Notes: generated by a model from the sequence alone, not told the origin. Counted from the stretch's first letter, positions 1-8,082 are shown. The stretch: DNA of 10,889 nt from Larix sibirica (GCA_004151065.3 NWUY0300016282.1:11086-21974), one strand, 5' to 3'. A program made the numbers and translations.

Positions 1-400
1 AGAGCATTTAGCAGCTCTGTGCAGGTTCTACCGCTAGTTTTAGTTATCCGGATCTACATTTGTCGCCAGAAATGGCGATGGGGAAGTTTTGTACGTTAAA
101 ATGATTGCAAATCAACGTAACGGACGGAAAACGGTGACGGTTCTCGTTAGGCAGCCGCGGCATGATGGCGATGACCGTAATTGGGTATAGGGATCCGTCG
201 GTCAAATCGTTACGCGGAGAGGCGGCACTTTATGGACGTAGGGCGGGCCCCACCACTGTTTGGCGCCATCAGCGGCGAAAATTTAATTGTCGACTTTTTG
301 TCATTGCTTTTTGGTGAGGGTTTGTTGGCTTTGACCGTTCCCGCGACTCACTGCGCATGTCTTGGCACGAATTACAAGCAATACATTAGAACTGTCTAAT
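1..400. promoter_or_regulatory. CpG-dense island, probable promoter or first-exon edge of an outside gene
   Basis: By eye this stretch holds about 32 CpG dinucleotides in 400 bases, while 2001-3000 holds about 4 in 1000. In plants heavily methylated DNA loses CpG, so a sharp CpG-rich block usually marks an unmethylated promoter or exon. It contains a class I TCP-type site GGNCCCAC (246-253), an E2F-type site TTTGGCGC (259-266), a relaxed E2F match on the minus strand (273-280), and three AACGG Myb cores (119-123, 130-134, and 335-339 on the minus strand). No long open frame exists on either strand; a 37-codon minus-strand frame starting near 161 has no recognisable product. The direction of transcription is unknown. 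The motif matches are short and CpG-rich sequence favours them by chance, so the island is better supported than any single site. Confidence 0.45.
63..78. other. perfect 6-bp hairpin with GAAA loop
   Basis: TCGCCA (63-68) and TGGCGA (73-78) are exact reverse complements around GAAA. In RNA this would be a short stem closed by a GNRA-class tetraloop. It lies in the CpG island and could be part of a 5' leader, but a stem this short can arise by chance. Confidence 0.3.
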
Positions 401-603
401 CTTTCCTAAGTGCCAACCACCAAATATCTGTCGTTGGATGTCTGCTATCGACCAAATAATATTATTAAACTAAACGAAAGTCCAAATGTCAATGCCAAAT
501 TTTCCAACTCTGCCAAACATGCATGTTCTTGCTTGTTGAAAGCTTTGCAACCACTTGACATTCGTAATAAAAGTGTCTATACCTACTACCCAGGTTCATA
601 GTT
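401..603. other. transition region next to the CpG island, no supported gene
   Basis: CpG density drops here. A short plus-strand open frame of about 63 codons crosses the region but lacks an ATG start and resembles nothing I recognise. A 12-bp palindrome AACATGCATGTT (516-527) contains CATGCATG, the RY core bound by B3-domain seed regulators. A single copy is weak evidence of function. Confidence 0.3.
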
Positions 604-690
604 TCAATTAGTTGAGGGTTATCATTCTTAACTCCACTTAGGATTATAATCTCAAGTAGTTGAGGGTTATCATTCTTAACTCCACTTAGG
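604..690. repeat. two-copy tandem repeat, period 48
   Basis: A 39-bp unit at 604-642 recurs at 652-690 with one difference by eye, separated by 9 bases. Both contain GAGGGTTATCATTCTTAACT. The near identity suggests a recent local duplication. No coding role is apparent. Confidence 0.9.
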
Positions 691-947
691 GTAAATGGTA
701 ATCAAAGCATTTAGAGTAACCACTAATCATGATGCATGGTTTAAGTTTGAGTGAGTTTAATGGTTAAGAATATGTAATTCTTCTTAAGTGATTATAGGAT
801 TAAATCTGAAGTGGGTTAGGGTATGTATACTTTTGCAAACTTTAACAGTTACATCACAGAGAGAGCAGTCCTTTGTCCTACAAACAAGGGGGTCTGTGGT
901 GATATTTTATGGTTTGTTGATATCGAAATTTTATCTGGTAATTTGTG
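691..947. other. no recognisable feature
   Basis: This is AT-rich DNA without a credible gene, RNA or clear repeat. A minus-strand open frame of about 100 codons (849-1151) runs through it into repeat A copy 1 and is interrupted in the other copies of that repeat, so it is not considered a gene. Confidence 0.4.
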
Positions 948-1160
948 TTGACATTGTAAATTTGGATTGATGAGACTCTTTCTAATGCATAAATGAATTT
1001 TGTGTCTTTGAATATCTTTATTGCAACTAAATAACGCAATGTTAACAGATGATATATGTGATTCCATCAACCCAAAATGATTCTTGCCAAATTTCAAGCC
1101 TAAAATACCAGTTTCCATTTCCATTATTCTAAGCAGTAAAAAATGGGTCATTTAAGCTAC
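948..1160 (+). repeat. dispersed repeat A, copy 1
   Basis: This segment aligns with 1761-1992 over its whole length at roughly 70 percent by eye. Anchors are GCAATGTTAACA followed by TGATAT, a run like ATCAACCCAAAAT, and the shared end TTTAAGCTAC versus TTTAGACTAC. Related copies are at 8411-8615 (plus) and 5230-5435 (minus). The divergence marks an old interspersed repeat. I do not recognise the family and see no coding domain or termini. Confidence 0.65.
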
Positions 1161-1194
1161 TTCATAAACTATGTTTACTTAAAGTAAGTCGGTT

Positions 1195-1410
1195 GAGTTA
1201 TGATTTAGTAATAAATAGCGAGGATTTTTCTATCATCAACCCAAGTTCGATTCTTAGAGGGAGGGCGCCTTTGACATCTAAAATTGAGAATTTTCATAGT
1301 GACATGTCCAAGGAATAATAATCCATTAACTCCAAATGTCGAAGACCGACCCCAATAGTGGAATAGGGGGATTTGGGGGGGAATAACTCCTCGAATCTAA
1401 CCAAAAATAT
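1195..1410 (+). mobile_element. tRNA-headed SINE-like element, copy 1
   Basis: An internal Pol III promoter is suggested by an A-box-like TGATTTAGTAAT at 1201 and a strong B box GTTCGATTC at 1245-1253, exactly 44 bases apart as in tRNA genes. The head aligns without gaps to the copy at 1465-1700, and similarity continues through GCCTTTGACATCT, CATTAACTCCAAA and a G-rich run. No tRNA fold can be drawn, so this is a SINE-type head rather than a tRNA gene. The 3' end is uncertain because no clear tail or target-site duplication is visible. Confidence 0.5.
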
Positions 1411-1464
1411 TGGTGTTATTATATTATTAAAAGAAATAAATAAATATTTAAACTAACTTGTTTT

Positions 1465-1700
1465 CACTGTGGCCCAGTTGTTAATCAGTGGGAGTTTTCC
1501 ATCACTAGGCTATGTTCAATTTCTAGTGGGATGGTGCCTTTGGCATCTAATATGAGAATCCTCCTAGTGGCATGTCCTAAGAGTGATAATACATTAACTC
1601 CAAACCTCAAAGCCTAATCCTTGTAGATACCAATAGATTCTAGTAATGGGGTAGGGGGGTTTTGGTAGAAATAAGTCATCAACTCTAGCCAAAATATAAG
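1465..1700 (+). mobile_element. tRNA-headed SINE-like element, copy 2
   Basis: An A-box match TGGCCCAGTTG starts at 1470 and a B-box-like GTTCAATTT at 1514, again 44 bases apart. The body parallels copy 1: GCCTTTGGCATCT, GGCATGTCC, CATTAACTCCAAA and a GGGGTAGGGGGG run near 1648. Small internal insertions make it slightly longer than copy 1. Both copies face the same way and lie between two repeat A copies. The element is non-coding and would depend on LINE proteins supplied from elsewhere. Confidence 0.5.
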
Positions 1701-1760
1701 GAAGAAGTCTAGACATTCTACAAATTTGACATTTGATCACTAAAATATGGCTACGAAATG

Positions 1761-1992
1761 TTTGACAAAAATGTAATTTTGGATTGACTAAATTGGTATT
1801 TTTAATGTAGAAATGGATTTAATGCCCTCGAATACCCCTACTGCAACTAAATTGTGCAATGTTAACATCTGATATCTTCAATTCTATCAATCCAAAATTA
1901 TTCTCTCTAGTTTTTAGGCCCAAAATATCAATTTCCCTTCCGATTACTTTGAGTGTTCAAAAAATCTTAAATTCATAGTACATTTAGACTAC
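1761..1992 (+). repeat. dispersed repeat A, copy 2
   Basis: This is the best-preserved copy for alignment. It shares the opening TTTGACAAAAATGTAATTTTG motif in part with copy 3, the TTTTTAATGTAGAAATGGAT segment with the inverted copy at 5230-5435, and the GCAATGTTAACA anchor with copy 1. There is no open frame of note. The family is unknown to me. Confidence 0.65.
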
Positions 1993-2017
1993 AACAAAAT
2001 AATGGATGTTATTGTTG

Positions 2018-2259
2018 AAAAAAAAAACTTGAACAAAGCTAGTTTGTTGGATGTGCTAAGTCTCTTTAATGTTGGAGACTAATATTTGACTTGTCGAGCA
2101 TTTTTTAAGTTCCTTTGAAGATGGAGGGAAACCAAATTCTAAAAGTCAAACACCTTCCTTTACATACACACACAAGGGTCTCTATGGTTATTGGACTTTG
2201 AACATGGATTATTTGCATGGGAGTGCTTTGTCCCAACCACTAAACCAGATCTTTGACAA
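2018..2259 (-). mobile_element. minus-strand SINE-like element with T-run 3' end
   Basis: Read on the minus strand, an A-box-like TGGTTTAGTGGTTGG begins at 2247 and a B-box-like GTTCAAAGTCC at 2203, 44 bases apart as in tRNA genes. The element then runs about 165 bases to a run of ten T (ten A on the plus strand, 2018-2027). Some plant SINE families, such as p-SINE1 and Au, end in T-rich tails. A 6-bp ATTGTT at 2011-2016 and 2260-2265 could be a target-site duplication but is short. The body does not resemble the two plus-strand SINE-like copies, so this is probably a different family. Confidence 0.5.
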
Positions 2260-2279
2260 ATTGTTTATGAACCATCATT

Positions 2280-2375
2280 GATTTGCCTTAACCTTGGAGC
2301 TATTAAGTATCAAGAGGGACCAAACAAAATTCAAGTGTAAATTTCTTGATGTTTAAATTATGGAGTTCAAATGGA
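2280..2375 (+). repeat. dispersed repeat B, copy 1
   Basis: TTAACCTTGGAGCTATTAAG, CAAGAGGGACCAAA and the following TTCTTGATGTTTA parallel the copies at 6364-6440 and 8743-8825. All share the order Pol-unrelated T-rich lead, AAG-(C/T)-(G/A)TCAAG, a GGGA(T/C)C-like block, then a GTGCAAAC-like block and TTTC-T-ATGTTTA. This is the most diverged copy. The family is not recognised. Confidence 0.45.
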
Positions 2376-3000
2376 TCTATGTTGGTTTATTTTATTATTA
2401 CTCTTTTTTTTATTATGATCAATAGTGGTTCTAGTCTTTGATACCTATTTGAAAGTATCATTCTATTGAAGGAATGTGCACACAACTCTAGGTAAAGGGA
2501 GGGAGTAATCTAACCTTGTAGCAAAGAACTCTTAGTTTCTAGCAAGTTTTCTTTATAATTCCAATAGGATATTTTATGGATTGTTGGAACTACAAGTTTT
2601 AATCATTGAAATTGCAATATGGAGTTGTTCTAATGAGAACGAGGGTCTACAAATCCACCTATAGTGTCAACGTTTGGGAAATTGTAGAATTTTACTATCA
2701 AAATCACGATTTCCATTATCAAATTTTGTCAAATAGTTTGTTGGAGAGAGAAGTTTGCTCCAAGAGTAGATAGCTCATAGAGAGAACAATGGGAAAGGCT
2801 GGCTAGGCATCTTCATTCAATGCATAGAAACATATTTTGATTATATATTCCTTTTTATTATTAGGATTGACTTTTTTTTCACTTTTACATTGTGGGTCTC
2901 AATTTTTATGTTTATTTTTATTATAGTTATGTTATATTACAAGTCTCATTTATATTTGGTTGTGGAGTACACCCTATCCCACACCTAAGTCATGAAAGTG
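2376..3000. other. no recognisable gene; AT-rich spacer
   Basis: The stretch contains T-rich runs (2402-2412, 2850-2940) and no open frame of note on either strand. A 5-bp inverted pair TGTGG (2961-2965) and CCACA (2979-2983) precedes the larger hairpin at 3001. Nothing else stands out. Confidence 0.4.
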
Positions 3001-3046
3001 GGGTCAAAGGTGAAGTTGTGCAACTTTTCACAACTTCAAGGGACCC
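3001..3046. other. strong stem-loop
   Basis: TGAAGTTGTG (3011-3020) pairs perfectly with CACAACTTCA (3029-3038) around an 8-base loop. After a small asymmetric bulge, GGGTC (3001-3005) pairs with GACCC (3042-3046). The total is 15 base pairs in 46 bases. No U run follows and the setting is eukaryotic, so it is not called a terminator. It lies about 150 bases upstream of the decayed coding relic and may be part of the same element. Confidence 0.6.
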
Positions 3047-3198
3047 ATGCTACTTTCTAAATTAAGAGGAAGTGATTGGATGTAGGACCTTCTTAGTTCC
3101 CCATATCAAATATAGTAGCAATTTATTTACCATAATGTTTGTGATTCAAATTCCATTATGCAAAAGTATGTAGATGTGTATCCATAACAACACATAGG

Positions 3199-3785
3199 AT
3201 GGCTAATGAAGTGAGTGCACCAAATATAGAGCAACTATGGAGGCACTAGGAGAATTATGCCATGTAGAAGAAGAAAAACTTGTAGAACAATGTGCACATG
3301 AGGAGATAAATTGTTGTGCCTACACAAAAAGGAGATGAAGAGACAAGCACGAGGAGCCAAAGGGACGTTGAGGTGATGAAAAGGTTGATCCAAGAAGATG
3401 TGCAAATCAACCGTTGTTTCCATAATATTGAGGTCATTGGAATCCTAGGGTCATGGAGAAGATGGATAAATGAGTGCAATAACACTTCGGAAATCAAGTT
3501 GACCCCAAGTTAGAGAGAATTGGCTTCATGACAACTTGTTACAAGAGATAGGAGGTTGGTTTCGAGGAGAAGGAAACAAGAATATGCTTCAAGCCAGATG
3601 ACGAGAATTGGTTTTTGAGAAGAGAAGATTGGCATTGGATTGATTGGATGCAAGAGGATGGGTACAAAGGAGTGAGATCATTTTTGGAAGTGGTGGATAT
3701 CAAAACCAAAGAAAAGATTTCAAGGTTGCAAGCATCATTTAGAGAAGAAGCACACATCGTGTGTTTGATATGCAAAACGAAGTGA
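3199..3785 (+). pseudogene. decayed coding relic, probably from a mobile element
   Basis: From ATG at 3199 one frame begins MANEVSAPNIEQLWRH and then meets stops at 3247, 3265, 3283 and 3307. It is open again from 3310 to 3510. Coding character then seems to move to a second frame, open from 3552 to 3782 (77 codons) and ending in TGA at 3783, with a Trp- and acid-rich stretch ENWFLRREDWHWIDW. The first three stops are TAG, compatible with C-to-T decay of methylated CAG or G-to-A change of TGG. The purine-rich base composition differs from the flanks. I do not recognise the family; a gag-like or captured host sequence is possible. Minus-strand open frames over the same bases look like antisense shadows. 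Confidence 0.4.
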
Positions 3786-4600
3786 GGCTAACATAAAGGT
3801 TGAGTGGATAATGTAAACCTAATATGTTTTAGACCTACTAGTTGTAATCTAATCAGCATGGCAGTGAAAGTTTGTAGACCATTTTGAATGTGGTTTTGTA
3901 TATTTCCATCATGTCTTGTGAATGGTGTATTTCGTTTGTTCCTCTTTTATGCAAATAATCTATATGATCCCAATTAGATGGGTGGGCTCTTTACCCCTCC
4001 CTATTGCATCATTTCCAAAAAGTACCCCATTTTGAGAACCTCTACATTATTCATCAAACAAATTAGTTTGTTGCATGTTTCTTATTATAGGAATTCTTAG
4101 TCATTAGGAATGACAAACAGTGAAATTAAAATACAAACCCTTTCAAAAATAAGCTAAGGCATTGAATATTTTAACAAAATTAGGTCTTAACAAAAACATG
4201 TATTCCTTTAATGGAGAATGAAAGTATTACAAATTCCATCCCTATGTTTAAAAAGAACATGGTTTTATAAGTCTTAGAAAATGTATTGTGAGTTTTGGGA
4301 CAAAGCTTAGAGCACTTCTTACCTTGAAAACAAAAGTCTCTTTATACTTAAAACAAGGTTTAAAGTGAAGGGATGAACATACTAAATTATCCTCCGTGAA
4401 TATTATGAAGATATCTTAGCAAAGCACCATCTTAGACCTCCTTATTTCTCCATTACATCTTGGAAGTCGATTTGCTAAAAGCATTCTAGGCTTAAAAAAA
4501 TGCACCTCATCGAAGGTAGCTCATAAAGTTTTGTGTCTACTATGATGTGGCCCAAAGATGGAGGGATCAAGAATGAGAATTTTATGCTTTTTATGTGTAG
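3786..4600. other. no recognisable gene
   Basis: This is AT-rich sequence without a supported open frame or clear internal repeat. If the primer-binding-like site at 4609 is real, the 3' part would be the end of a left LTR, finishing in CA at 4607-4608. I could not find a matching second LTR in the window. Confidence 0.35.
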
Positions 4601-4608
4601 AATATACA

Positions 4609-4620
4609 TGGTATCGAGCA
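4609..4620 (+). other. possible degraded retrotransposon primer-binding site
   Basis: TGGTATCGAGCA differs by one missing base from TGGTATCAGAGCA, the usual initiator-Met-tRNA primer-binding sequence of plant Copia elements. It directly follows a CA dinucleotide (4607-4608), as expected at an LTR end. No paired LTR, polypurine tract or pol domain is seen here, so the call rests on this match alone. Confidence 0.25.
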
Positions 4621-4632
4621 TATTTATTTTAG

Positions 4633-4694
4633 GTTGGTGCAGCTGAGCCAAAGGCTATGGAAGAAGTGGGTTGAAGCTTTTAAGAAAAAATAAG
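4633..4694 (+). other. exon-like block between splice-like signals
   Basis: The block is preceded by a T-rich stretch ending TTTTAG and followed by GGTGAGTAAA, which fits a plant 5' splice site. One frame reads LVQLSQRLWKKWVEAFKKK before a stop just ahead of the donor. It is slightly richer in GC than the flanks. It could be a non-coding exon, the start of a decayed gag, or chance. Confidence 0.2.
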
Positions 4695-5229
4695 GTGAGT
4701 AAATTTTTCAAAAAAATCTGTAATATAATGTTTTCAAATTTTTGTAAAGCTTAAAGATGAGATGGGAAAGTTCAATCAAGTTACTATTCTGCATAGCCAA
4801 AACTCATACTTTTTAATTGAAAATTTGTTTGAATACAAATAAGTTTATTTTTTATTAATATTTCTAAATTTAAAATATAAAAATAAATAATTACAAAGTT
4901 GCAAGTAATATTAAGCATAAAACTTTATAAGATAATTTTATTCAAAATTTTGAAGGATGTTTATATTATGTAAAATTATATAAATTATGTTTCATGCTTA
5001 ACAATTTAAGTATAAATGTGGTGAGGATAATCATAATTAACCAAATGGTCAAAGTTCCTTCAAGCTATATGTGTTTCATTACTCCATTGCATAATCACCT
5101 TGCCCTAGGAAATATCCCTACAAGCGTAGTAAATCAAAATTCCATCATTGAAAAATTATTTCATCTATATCATTAATGTTTCACAAATATTCAAAATTTC
5201 TTATAATCTAAACATGATACAAGTTGGTT
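4695..5229. other. no recognisable gene; very AT-rich
   Basis: Bases 4800-5000 are almost wholly A and T. A 60-codon plus-strand frame near 4994-5176 shows no domain or start context and is not considered real. Confidence 0.4.
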
Positions 5230-5435
5230 ATTGTCACAGAATAATGAGAAGGGAAACCAATTTTTTTTACTTGAAATCTAAAAAATATCTTTTGGAATCG
5301 ATAGATTTGCAAATATCATAAACTAAAATTACTCAATTAAATTGTACTAGAGATATACAAAAGCACTAAATCCATTTTTATATTAAAAATAACAATTTAA
5401 CCAATTCAAACCTACAATTTCAATAAAAATTATTT
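5230..5435 (-). repeat. dispersed repeat A, inverted copy
   Basis: Its reverse complement aligns with 1761-1992: ATTTTTAATATAAAAATGGA matches the corresponding part with two or three changes, followed by a TTAGTG/TTAATG step, a TGATAT core, and TTTCCCTTCTCATTATTCTG near the end. It is the only minus-strand copy seen and is strongly AT-biased, suggesting long decay. Confidence 0.55.
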
Positions 5436-5557
5436 AACCAAATTTCAATAATGACAAAAAAAATCAAAATCAAAATATTTAATACTCCTTTTCACAATTA
5501 TCTATACACTATGAACATAAAAACCACAACATTTTTTCCTTAAAATGAACAATATTT

Positions 5558-5685
5558 ATTCTTTTCATGTGAATGTGTGAGATTCTTGCCAACCAATGGC
5601 ATTAGGTTTTAAAATGTATTATTCTTTTCATGTGAATGTGTGAGATTCTTGCCATGTACCAATGGCATTAGGTTTTCAAATGTTG
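5558..5685. repeat. two-copy tandem repeat, period 63
   Basis: ATTCTTTTCATGTGAATGTG begins at 5558 and again at 5621, and similarity continues through GAGATTCTTGCC, CCAATGGCATTAGGTTTT and AAATGT. The second copy has three extra bases before the ACCAATGG block. A fainter third echo (TACACATTAATG, CATTAGG) follows to about 5750. Confidence 0.9.
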
Positions 5686-5820
5686 TGTACACACTAATGA
5701 CATTTATCATTAGGATTTCCCAATGGTCCGTACACATTAATGCAATGTCCATTTTCATAAATAAAGTTAACTAGACCATCCTAATATGGAAATTTTGTAT
5801 TTGTTTAATCATTTATTTTT

Positions 5821-5855
5821 TCGAAAATATTGAAGTCTTTCCGAAAATAATGAAG
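5821..5855. repeat. short tandem doublet, period 20
   Basis: TCGAAAATATTGAAG (5821-5835) recurs as CCGAAAATAATGAAG (5841-5855), with two differences. Confidence 0.6.
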
Positions 5856-6150
5856 GGGTCCAAGTGTCATAGACAATAAAATAACATAAAGTGATGATCA
5901 AAGGGTATTGAAAGCACATGGGTGTGGTTATCAATAAGATTTGTACACACAATCGAAATATTACACTTGTAATTCACAAAATTAGACATTAATATTTCCT
6001 TAGAAATGAGTTTGCATTTGAGGTAGGTCCCCTTATTTTGAGAAGGGTATTGATGGCAAACATTATTCCCAGACATAAGTTTTATGATTAACTGTCATTA
6101 TGGACACCCACCCAGCACGCAGTGATGGTATGGAAACAGTATGTGTTTAA
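5856..6150. other. no recognisable gene
   Basis: A 69-codon minus-strand frame (5867-6076) has no recognisable motif. A slightly GC-richer patch near 6100-6120 stands alone. Confidence 0.35.
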
Positions 6151-6267
6151 GTGTATGGAATTGTGAAAAAAAGTGCATGGAATTGTGCTTTATAATTTAT
6201 TTCAGTAGATTTAAATTGAAATCATTCATTTATATATTGAAATAAATTGAAATCATTCATTCATATA
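6151..6267. repeat. two adjacent short doublets, periods 22 and 31
   Basis: GTGTATGGAATTGTG at 6151 recurs as GTGCATGGAATTGTG at 6173. Directly after, AAATTGAAATCATTCATT at 6213 recurs at 6244. Each is present exactly twice. Confidence 0.8.
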
Positions 6268-6363
6268 TAAGTATATTAAGAGTAAAAAGAAGATTTTACG
6301 TTTTATATTTACATCTTAATCAAAGTGATATTTGATTAAGTTATGATTTCAAATGAGATCAAT

Positions 6364-6440
6364 ATAGATCTAGTTTAATTATGGCTTTATTAAGCGTCAA
6401 GAGGAATCAAATCCCTTGAGATGCAAACTTTTCTTCATGT
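6364..6440 (+). repeat. dispersed repeat B, copy 2 (left arm of an inverted pair)
   Basis: TAGATCTAGTTTAATTATGG, then AAGCGTCAAGAGGAATC, TTGAGATGCAAACTTTTC and TTCATGTTTAG align with 8743-8825. The reverse complement of 6459-6522 also aligns, so this copy faces an inverted neighbour across about 20 bases. Confidence 0.6.
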
Positions 6441-6458
6441 TTAGTACTCTAAAGGGAT

Positions 6459-6522
6459 TTAGTACACCTCAAATGATTTGATCCCTCTCATTGCTTGGTA
6501 GAGTCAAAGTTAAAATAGATCT
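6459..6522 (-). repeat. dispersed repeat B, copy 3 (right arm, inverted)
   Basis: Read on the minus strand it gives AGATCTATTTTAACTTTG, CTACCAAGCAATGAG, AGGGATCAAATC and TTGAGGTGTAC, matching 8743-8825 more closely than its own partner arm. Together with 6364-6440 it would form a long imperfect hairpin in RNA or single-stranded DNA. Confidence 0.55.
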
Positions 6523-6902
6523 CTGCTAGTGTATAAAATTATCTTACAACATTCAACATATATCCTTCTCCCTTGCCTCAATGAGACCAAATCTGAGCAG
6601 CCCATTTATTTCCTCAAAAAATCCATCATTACAGGTGGACAAATTATCTTCTGTGGTGCCTGGTATTACTAATAGGCAATCTAAATAATCTCCGACGATT
6701 TNAGTCAAAGTTAAAATAGATCTCTGCTAGTGTATACAATTATCTTACAACATTCAACATATATCCTTCTCCCTTTCCTCAATGAGACCAAATTTGAGTA
6801 ACCCATTTATTTCCTCACAAAATCCATTATTACAGGTGGACAAATTATCTTCTTTGGTGCCTAGTATAACTAATAGGCAATCTAAATAATCTCCGACGAT
6901 TT
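6502..6902. repeat. 200-bp direct duplication split by a single n
   Basis: Bases 6502-6701 and 6703-6902 align without gaps, with about ten substitutions by eye (about 95 percent identity). The first copy ends GACGATTT, then n, then the second copy begins AGTCAAAG; the second copy also ends GACGATTT and continues as new sequence. The repeat edges meet exactly at the ambiguous base. Confidence 0.95.
6702..6702. other. single ambiguous base, likely scaffold join
   Basis: This is the only n in the window and sits exactly between two 200-bp copies. Some scaffolding programs insert a single n where two contigs are predicted to overlap but are not merged. Confidence 0.65.
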
Positions 6903-8009
6903 AAAATTTCCTCAGAATTCCTCTTGTCTTGGAACCTCAATAATCCTTAAACGCCATTTTACAAATTGGTCAGGTGGCCATTGGATTTGGTGGAATTCAA
7001 GATACAGGATTTAAGTACCAAGGTGGTAAACCCAATACCTAAAAACTTATTTTAATGCATTCAATGGAGTTGCAATGAAAGAATACATGTAAATTGTGCT
7101 TATCTAGATGGACAATAGGGTAGTGAAGCAGTAAAAATTGTTTGTACTCTCTTTAATACAATATGAATATGGGACCATTCACCACAATTGCTTGTAATCG
7201 TTTTAGAAGAACATGAGTATCTGATCACAAATTTTCTCTTGACCATAATACTAGATCATAGTAACACCACATGTCCATGTGGAGAACAACAAACTCTTGT
7301 TTCCCCCCGCACTTTGAAACTGCCAAACAAAGACTTCAACTACAATTAGGCTACCATCGCCAAACTAAACTCTATAAATGCTCATACACCATGGGTGCCA
7401 AAATCATGATCAGGCCAATGAAACAAAGCCATATTTTGCAAAATATTCTTATGCATAAGCAACTTAACTATTTCCAGAGCAATATACAACCTTATGAAGG
7501 AATTATATTGTCACTTTAAAGAAATGAGAACTGAATTTCCACTTGGCATTAGGGCACAATCATACTTCAAAAAGGCGGCTTCCTATACCAATACGTAAAA
7601 CTTTCACTTAGATCTATCCCCAACATACACAAAGCCTTAAACAACAAGTCTGAATATACAACGCAACACAACAAATTGAGAATCAAAAGTATTGCATTCA
7701 TCGGAATTTATATCTACATATTACATTTTTTTGTGTCCTCAATATTTGTTCTAGTCTTCTCTAGATAATATCAATCTACCTTACTCACAAAAATTTTGTG
7801 CAAACAATTTCTCAATCTCTAACCTAAAACGTAAGTGATTGCCTAAACAATATTTAATATGTAGGTTGATGTATTTTGTCACACAAAATTGAAATGATCA
7901 ACAATATAATTACTCGGGTATGAAGGCAATCAATAAGTGGCCTTGGGAGCGTTTATTGGAATTTCAGAGAACTATTAGATTCATATGATTATACCAATAA
8001 TTGATTCGG
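6903..8009. other. no supported gene; one near-palindrome
   Basis: No credible gene, RNA or mobile element is visible. CCACATG (7267-7273) and CATGTGG (7276-7282) are exact inverted arms around TC. A TATA-like CTATAAATG lies near 7371, but the nearest ATG (7391) is too close for normal initiation and the 82-codon frame across it looks random. Confidence 0.4.
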
Positions 8010-8014
8010 CTTGG

Positions 8015-8038
8015 ATATATATATATATATATATATAT
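8015..8038. repeat. (AT)12 microsatellite
   Basis: Twelve perfect AT units. Translation through it gives an artificial Tyr-Ile run, so the open frame crossing it (8001-8189) is not considered a gene. Such runs are often length-variable between individuals. Confidence 0.98.
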
Positions 8039-8049
8039 GTGGAGTAGAC

Positions 8050-8082
8050 ATGTGTCACACGAGTGTTACAAACGTGACACAT
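8050..8082. promoter_or_regulatory. 9-bp perfect dyad with ACGTG core
   Basis: ATGTGTCAC (8050-8058) and GTGACACAT (8074-8082) are exact inverted arms around 15 bases. The right arm overlaps ACGTG, the core of ABRE/G-box sites bound by plant bZIP factors. No downstream gene is visible, so a regulatory role is only a possibility. Confidence 0.25.

Noticed and set aside
181-399. 72-codon plus-strand open frame in the CpG island
   Set aside because: No ATG at the stated start, no recognisable domain, and GC-rich DNA has few stops by chance.
753-805. A further SINE-like head near TTTAATGGTTAAG
   Set aside because: The A-box match is poor and no B box is present at the expected distance.
849-1151. 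100-codon minus-strand open frame
   Set aside because: It runs into repeat A copy 1, no motif is recognisable, and the corresponding part of the other repeat copies does not appear to keep the frame.
1201-1253. Functional tRNA gene
   Set aside because: A- and B-box-like motifs are present but no acceptor or anticodon stem can be formed.
3029-3046. Intrinsic terminator at the 3001-3046 hairpin
   Set aside because: No T run follows the stem and the setting is eukaryotic.
3255-3775. Minus-strand open frames of 62-80 codons
   Set aside because: They are antisense to the more protein-like plus-strand relic and read as low-information Ser/Leu/Phe-rich strings.
7371-7519. TATA box and start codon for a small gene
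   Set aside because: TATA-like motif and ATG are only about 20 bases apart and the frame has no coding character.
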